A DNA stretch of 6,638 bases from Bacteroidota bacterium (GTDB taxonomy: Bacteria > Bacteroidota > Bacteroidia > Bacteroidales > VadinHA17): positions 1-6,638 of the forward strand of contig DAOVQI010000184.1 of NCBI GenBank assembly GCA_030628785.1, read 5' to 3'. The notes under the pieces were generated by a model. The model was not told the origin of the DNA, did not search any database, and saw only the letters and a program-made list of their open reading frames with translations. This document shows positions 4,559 through 6,638 of this stretch, in pieces. Made by a program: the position numbers and the translations under genes. Within the stretch, counting starts at the first letter, position 1; every line of letters begins with the position of its first letter.

Positions 4559-4880
4559 AAATGCACTGAATAATTGCGAATGGAGTGAAGCCCTCCTCCG
4601 CTTCGCTATGGCGGGCAGGCAATCTTTCTTGGGGTACCGTAACGTGTAAAAGTTGTTTTATTAATCTGATAATTTAAACTTAAGCAGTTTGCTTCGTCGC
4701 TACGGTTACTCGCTCCCATTTACCCTGTGAAATACTGCTTCGCAGTAGTGGCTCCGCCACTATTTCACAGGGCAAGTCCTTCGCTCAAACCTGCTCGTGA
4801 GGTTTGGGTTATTCTCCGCCTCCCGATAGGTATCGGGGTTAAGTTCGCCAAACGTTCTCGCAAATTCGTTTTTTTTTAAT
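4559..4880 (+). repeat. Composite palindromic repeat, copy B, enlarged by three insertions
   Basis: Same element as copies A and C. The left module, ATTGCGAATGGAGTGAAGC then AATCTTTC, resembles the widespread ATTGCGAG...GAAGCAAT palindromes of environmental bacteria. The middle module is TTTAAACTTAAGCAGTTTGC, and the right module ends CGCAAATTCG plus nine T. Against copy C, 29 extra GC-rich bases occur at 4592-4620. Against copy A, 4719-4780 (62 nt) replaces 7 nt and 4808-4843 (36 nt) replaces 1 nt; each insert carries its own inverted repeat. It also supplies the upstream region of the AbiEii-partner gene. No protein is likely. Confidence 0.85.
4723..4772. repeat. Three-way-junction palindrome inside repeat copy B
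   Basis: Outer arms CCCTGTGAAATA (4723-4734) and TATTTCACAGGG (4761-4772) pair over 12 bp. Inside are two further hairpins, CTGC-TTC-GCAG (4735-4745) and TAGTGGC-TCC-GCCACTA (4746-4762), sharing two bases with the outer arm. The fold would be a small cloverleaf-like junction. Related CCCTGTGAAAT arms occur at 5060-5091 and 5884-5963. Confidence 0.8.
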
Positions 4881-5306
4881 CTTTTTATTAAATATTTCGG
4901 TTTTTTTGCTATCCGTCTTCTCACAGCTCCGCCCTCTCAGTCCCACAATATATACGATTGCAGACTGATTACTAATCTCTTAGCCTCTTTGTACTCAGCT
5001 CTCTCTTCTTACTTATTCGTCAGACCAACTTGCTCCCGCACAATCCACCGCTTAGTGGTCCCTGTGAAATGAAAAAAACTATTTAACAGGGCAGGCAGAC
5101 GAAGTTCATCGCTCGTTCTTTGCTTCGAAAAAGGTGCCAGATATTTGCGCCGGATGAAACAACTGTAACACTGATCAAAACCGGCAGTTCCGGCGCCTTT
5201 TCTTTGTTTGCTTTATTTTCTACAATAATTTTACCCCTCCGGGGTAATTACTCTTGCATAATTTATTTGGCCTGCAGACATCGAACCATTCACTTTTCAC
5301 TGTTCA
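4881..5306. other. Non-coding stretch with scattered inverted repeats
   Basis: I see no gene on either strand: the open frames here are short or antisense to 5307-5840. Three structures stand out. CCCTGTGAAAT (5060-5070) with ATTTAACAGGG (5081-5091), one mismatch, belongs to the family of 4723-4772. GCGCCGG (5147-5153) pairs with CCGGCGC (5190-5196), followed on the plus strand by a T-rich tract. TTACCCC (5231-5237) pairs with GGGGTAA (5241-5247); it lies 60 bp past the end of the winged-helix gene and might be its terminator, though no U-tract follows on the minus strand. Confidence 0.6.
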
Positions 5307-5840
5307 TCACTTTTTCCAGAGCAGGAGGATCTCTGATTTTTTATTTTCGTTCAATATTTCCTGATAGTCGTTATCTCCTGATACCAGGAAACGGATCTTG
5401 CGTTTTATTATTTTTTCGGCCCGGTCGACCTGGCGGACCAGGTATTCCTTATCAATGTCGTTACCTACAAACAACAGATCAATAATCAGACTGTCTAACC
5501 CTCTGGCAAAATCACCCAATATAAACACCATTTTTATATCACCCAGCTTATTGATCACTTTTTCGACGATATGATCGAAACCAATGTGCTTTAATAATAA
5601 ATTGTGGATATCATTAAACAAAGGATGCTCAGTATTTGCCCGGAACATTTTTTTATTGCCCTTCATCCCGGAAGTCAGCAATCCTGCCTTCTCAAATCTA
5701 TTCAGTTCGAGACGGATGGCGTTTGTGGATTCGCCAAATTCACTTTCCAATCCACGTAAATAGGAACTTGTACTGCTGTTGAGGAAGAATTTTAGCAGCA
5801 GTTTGACGCGAGTTTTGGATGTGATCAACGTGTCAAGCAT
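5307..5840 (-). CDS. Winged-helix regulator with nucleotidyltransferase-like domain
   Basis: 177 residues, complete. The N-terminal part (about 1-70) is an ArsR-like winged helix: LITSKTRVKLLLKFFLN, then SSYLRGLESEFGESTNAI (helix-turn-helix) and RFEKAGLLTSGMKGNKKMF (wing). The C-terminal part (about 80-177) resembles the minimal nucleotidyltransferase fold: FILGDFARGLDSLIIDLLFV at 107-125, then a helix and IKRKIRFLV. The usual GS...D-x-D site is changed: GD replaces GS and the first Asp of D-x-D reads as Ile (IID, 119-121), so catalysis is doubtful and ligand sensing is plausible. Similar two-domain proteins occur in Bacteroidota, sometimes near polysaccharide loci. The start at 5840 fits the family beginning MLDTLITSKTR. 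The heptamer array starts only 2 nt upstream, leaving no room for an ordinary ribosome-binding site. Confidence 0.82.
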   Translation of the reverse strand: MLDTLITSKTRVKLLLKFFLNSSTSSYLRGLESEFGESTNAIRLELNRFEKAGLLTSGMKGNKKMFRANTEHPLFNDIHNLLLKHIGFDHIVEKVINKLGDIKMVFILGDFARGLDSLIIDLLFVGNDIDKEYLVRQVDRAEKIIKRKIRFLVSGDNDYQEILNENKKSEILLLWKK

Positions 5841-5842
5841 AC

Positions 5843-5877
5843 GGGTTTCGGGTTCTGGGTTTCGGGTTGCGGGTTCC
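5843..5877. repeat. Heptamer array, five GGGTTNN units, at the start codon
   Basis: GGGTTTC, GGGTTCT, GGGTTTC, GGGTTGC, GGGTTCC in perfect register. Five G-triplets with 4-nt spacing give a canonical G-quadruplex pattern on the plus strand, which is the template strand of the gene starting at 5840. In the mRNA this leader would be C-rich and unstructured. Confidence 0.9.
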
Positions 5878-5883
5878 GGCCTG

Positions 5884-5963
5884 CCCCGTGAAATGCGACG
5901 CCTGCCCTATGAAATTTGAGGTACGAAAACATTTCACCAGGGAAGGAGCATATTTCACTGGGG
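5884..5963. repeat. Nested pair of CCCTGTGAAAT-type palindromes
   Basis: Outer arms CCCCGTGAAAT (5884-5894) and ATTTCACTGGGG (5952-5963) enclose inner arms CCCTATGAAAT (5905-5915) and ATTTCACCAGGG (5931-5942). All four are versions of the arm at 4723-4734, so one palindrome seems to sit inside another or to have been duplicated within itself. An open frame crosses it on each strand, but neither has protein-like content. Confidence 0.7.
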
Positions 5964-6003
5964 GTACTGGATCACGGAAGTACGAAGTACGAAGGATGAT
6001 TGA
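5962..6003. repeat. Heptamer array, six degenerate units
   Basis: GGGTACT, GGATCAC, GGAAGTA, CGAAGTA, CGAAGGA, TGATTGA in register. It repeats, in the opposite order, the change of words from GAA-containing to GGGTACT units seen in 1977-2109. From here to 6028 there is only A/T-rich sequence. Confidence 0.6.
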
Positions 6004-6028
6004 AGTCATTTTATACTTTAATCTTAAT

Positions 6029-6168
6029 AAATGCTGGAATATTGCGAACGGAGTGAAGCAATCTTTCACGGGTTACCGTAATGTGTAAAAGTAGTTTTAT
6101 TAATCTACTAATTTAAACTTAAGCAGTTTGCTTCGTCACTCCGTTCCTCGCAAATTCGTTTTTTTTTA
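6029..6168 (+). repeat. Composite palindromic repeat, copy C (compact form)
   Basis: Contains ATTGCGAACGGAGTGAAGCA, ATCTTTC, TACCGTAA, TTTAAACTTAAGCAGTTTGC and ends CGCAAATTCG with nine T, in the same order as copy B. It lacks the 29-bp insert of B, and almost the whole region between GCTTCGTC and CTCGCAAATTCG is missing. It is therefore the shortest form and a good reference for where B has grown. Confidence 0.85.
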
Positions 6169-6199
6169 AGTCTTATCAGGTTGTAGTTCCTCGTACCTG

Positions 6200-6305
6200 C
6201 CAAAGGCATTCCTTTGGAAAAAGTCATCCCTATGGAAAAACCCGTAACACGAAACCAGGAACTATTTTTATATTCACCTGAGAACCTGAAACCGGGAACT
6301 ATTTT
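6200..6305. repeat. Hairpin and short direct repeats in the 6169-6384 spacer
   Basis: CCAAAGG (6200-6206) and CCTTTGG (6211-6217) form a 7-bp hairpin. CATTCCTTTGGAAAAA (6207-6222) is repeated imperfectly as CATCCCTATGGAAAAA (6225-6240). GAAACCAGGAACTATTTT (6251-6268) is repeated at 6288-6305 with one change. The rest of the spacer is A/T-rich with nothing recognisable. Confidence 0.6.
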
Positions 6306-6384
6306 CGAGTAGTAAATTTACTCAAAGTTTATTAAAATCCAAAAAAATGTTAAAAAAATAATTTGTAAAAAGAATCAATAATCC

Positions 6385-6638
6385 TTATAGAGGAAGTCTG
6401 TTTGAAAGGTATTTGTTTATTGAACAGGTAATACTTCTTTTAATTTCTTTTAGGTTAAGGTCTTTTTCCTTCAACATCTTTGGCCAGTCCTGATTTTGAT
6501 CAATATCAATTGATTCTCTGTGACCCAGGTGAAATGCAAGGGCAGTTCCTCCGGCTAAGTGGAAATCCCTGAATTTTTCATCTCTTTGCAACGATTGTAT
6601 TAATTTTATTATGTTAGGGTGGACCGCCTCGTTTTGTA
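6385..6638 (-). pseudogene. AbiEii-type nucleotidyltransferase, internally deleted and cut by the window edge
   Basis: The frame is open from the right edge and reads HPNIIKLIQSLQRDEKFRDF, then HLAGGTALAFHLGHRESIDID, the N-terminal signature of an AbiEii-family nucleotidyltransferase. The gene therefore starts beyond 6638; the apparent start at 6591 is an internal TTG. Directly after the second catalytic Asp the sequence becomes QNQDWPKMLKEKDLNLKEIK and stops, about 38 residues on. That tail resembles the C-terminal end of such proteins, so roughly 100 or more middle residues, including the KAYAL...KDYVDL motif, seem to be lost in an in-frame deletion. It differs in sequence from the intact homologue at 3637-4254 and is probably not a recent duplicate. 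Not expected to be active. Confidence 0.72.

Noticed and set aside
4326..4649. Plus-strand frame of 107 residues
   Set aside because: Mostly antisense to the AbiEii partner gene; its end (GYRNV) recurs in the 5867-6088 frame because both enter the same repeat.
4723..4772. tRNA gene, because of the cloverleaf-like fold
   Set aside because: No T-loop, anticodon arm or CCA-type acceptor layout; only 50 nt and built from perfect palindromes.
5147..5205. Rho-independent terminator on the plus strand
   Set aside because: The 7-bp stem has a 36-nt loop and no plus-strand gene lies upstream.
5120..5485. Plus-strand frame of 121 residues
   Set aside because: Its right half is antisense to the winged-helix gene and it has no recognisable protein features.
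5833..6088. Overlapping frames on both strands over the nested palindromes
   Set aside because: Composition is set by heptamers and palindromes; no family resemblance.
4559..6168. Integron cassette array with attC sites
   Set aside because: The repeats do not separate every gene and I cannot find paired RYYYAAC / GTTRRRY core sites at the right positions.

Overview
The window looks like a gene-poor accessory region of a Bacteroidota chromosome, probably from an uncultured Bacteroidales-like organism. The evidence is indirect: a promoter of the Bacteroidota type (TTTG, 20 nt, TATATTTG) stands before the one clear operon, Shine-Dalgarno sequences are mostly absent, coding DNA is AT-rich, and the gene content is typical of that phylum (four-helix-bundle S23-type protein, short GIY-YIG nuclease, ORF6N protein, YefM/YoeB, AbiEii-like nucleotidyltransferases, a winged-helix protein with a nucleotidyltransferase-like domain). 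No ribosomal, tRNA or housekeeping gene is present.

Layout, left to right: composite repeat copy A (1-118); a GIY-YIG nuclease missing its N-terminal half (160-351), cut by a palindromic repeat (350-435); an ORF6N remnant with an in-frame stop (517-708); an unrecognised 413-residue protein (702-1943); a 133-bp array of 7-bp units (1977-2109) running into the stop codon of a four-helix-bundle protein (2101-2466), which has a matching array in inverted orientation on its other side (2567-2601); hexamer repeats (2615-2686) and another heptamer array (2723-2750) ending exactly at the stop codon of yoeB; the yoeB/yefM toxin-antitoxin operon (2751-3265) with its promoter and a probable operator; a second copy of the palindromic repeat and other short repeats (3348-3542); an AbiEii-like toxin gene with a small overlapping upstream partner (3637-4528); composite repeat copy B, enlarged by three insertions (4559-4880); a non-coding stretch with scattered inverted repeats (4881-5306); a winged-helix/nucleotidyltransferase-like gene (5307-5840) whose start codon is 2 nt from another heptamer array; nested palindromes and repeat copy C (5884-6168); and an AbiEii-type gene with an apparent internal deletion running off the right edge (6385-6638).

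All ten genes and gene remnants lie on the minus strand, while the spacers are built almost entirely from short repeats. Two modules look intact and self-contained: YefM/YoeB (type II toxin-antitoxin) and the AbiEii-like protein with its partner (possibly type IV-like). Three genes are decayed. I read this as an island where small stability and defence cassettes gather and decay among proliferating palindromic and heptameric repeats. The least explained elements are the phase-locked heptamer arrays that abut coding sequences, and the 413-residue protein.
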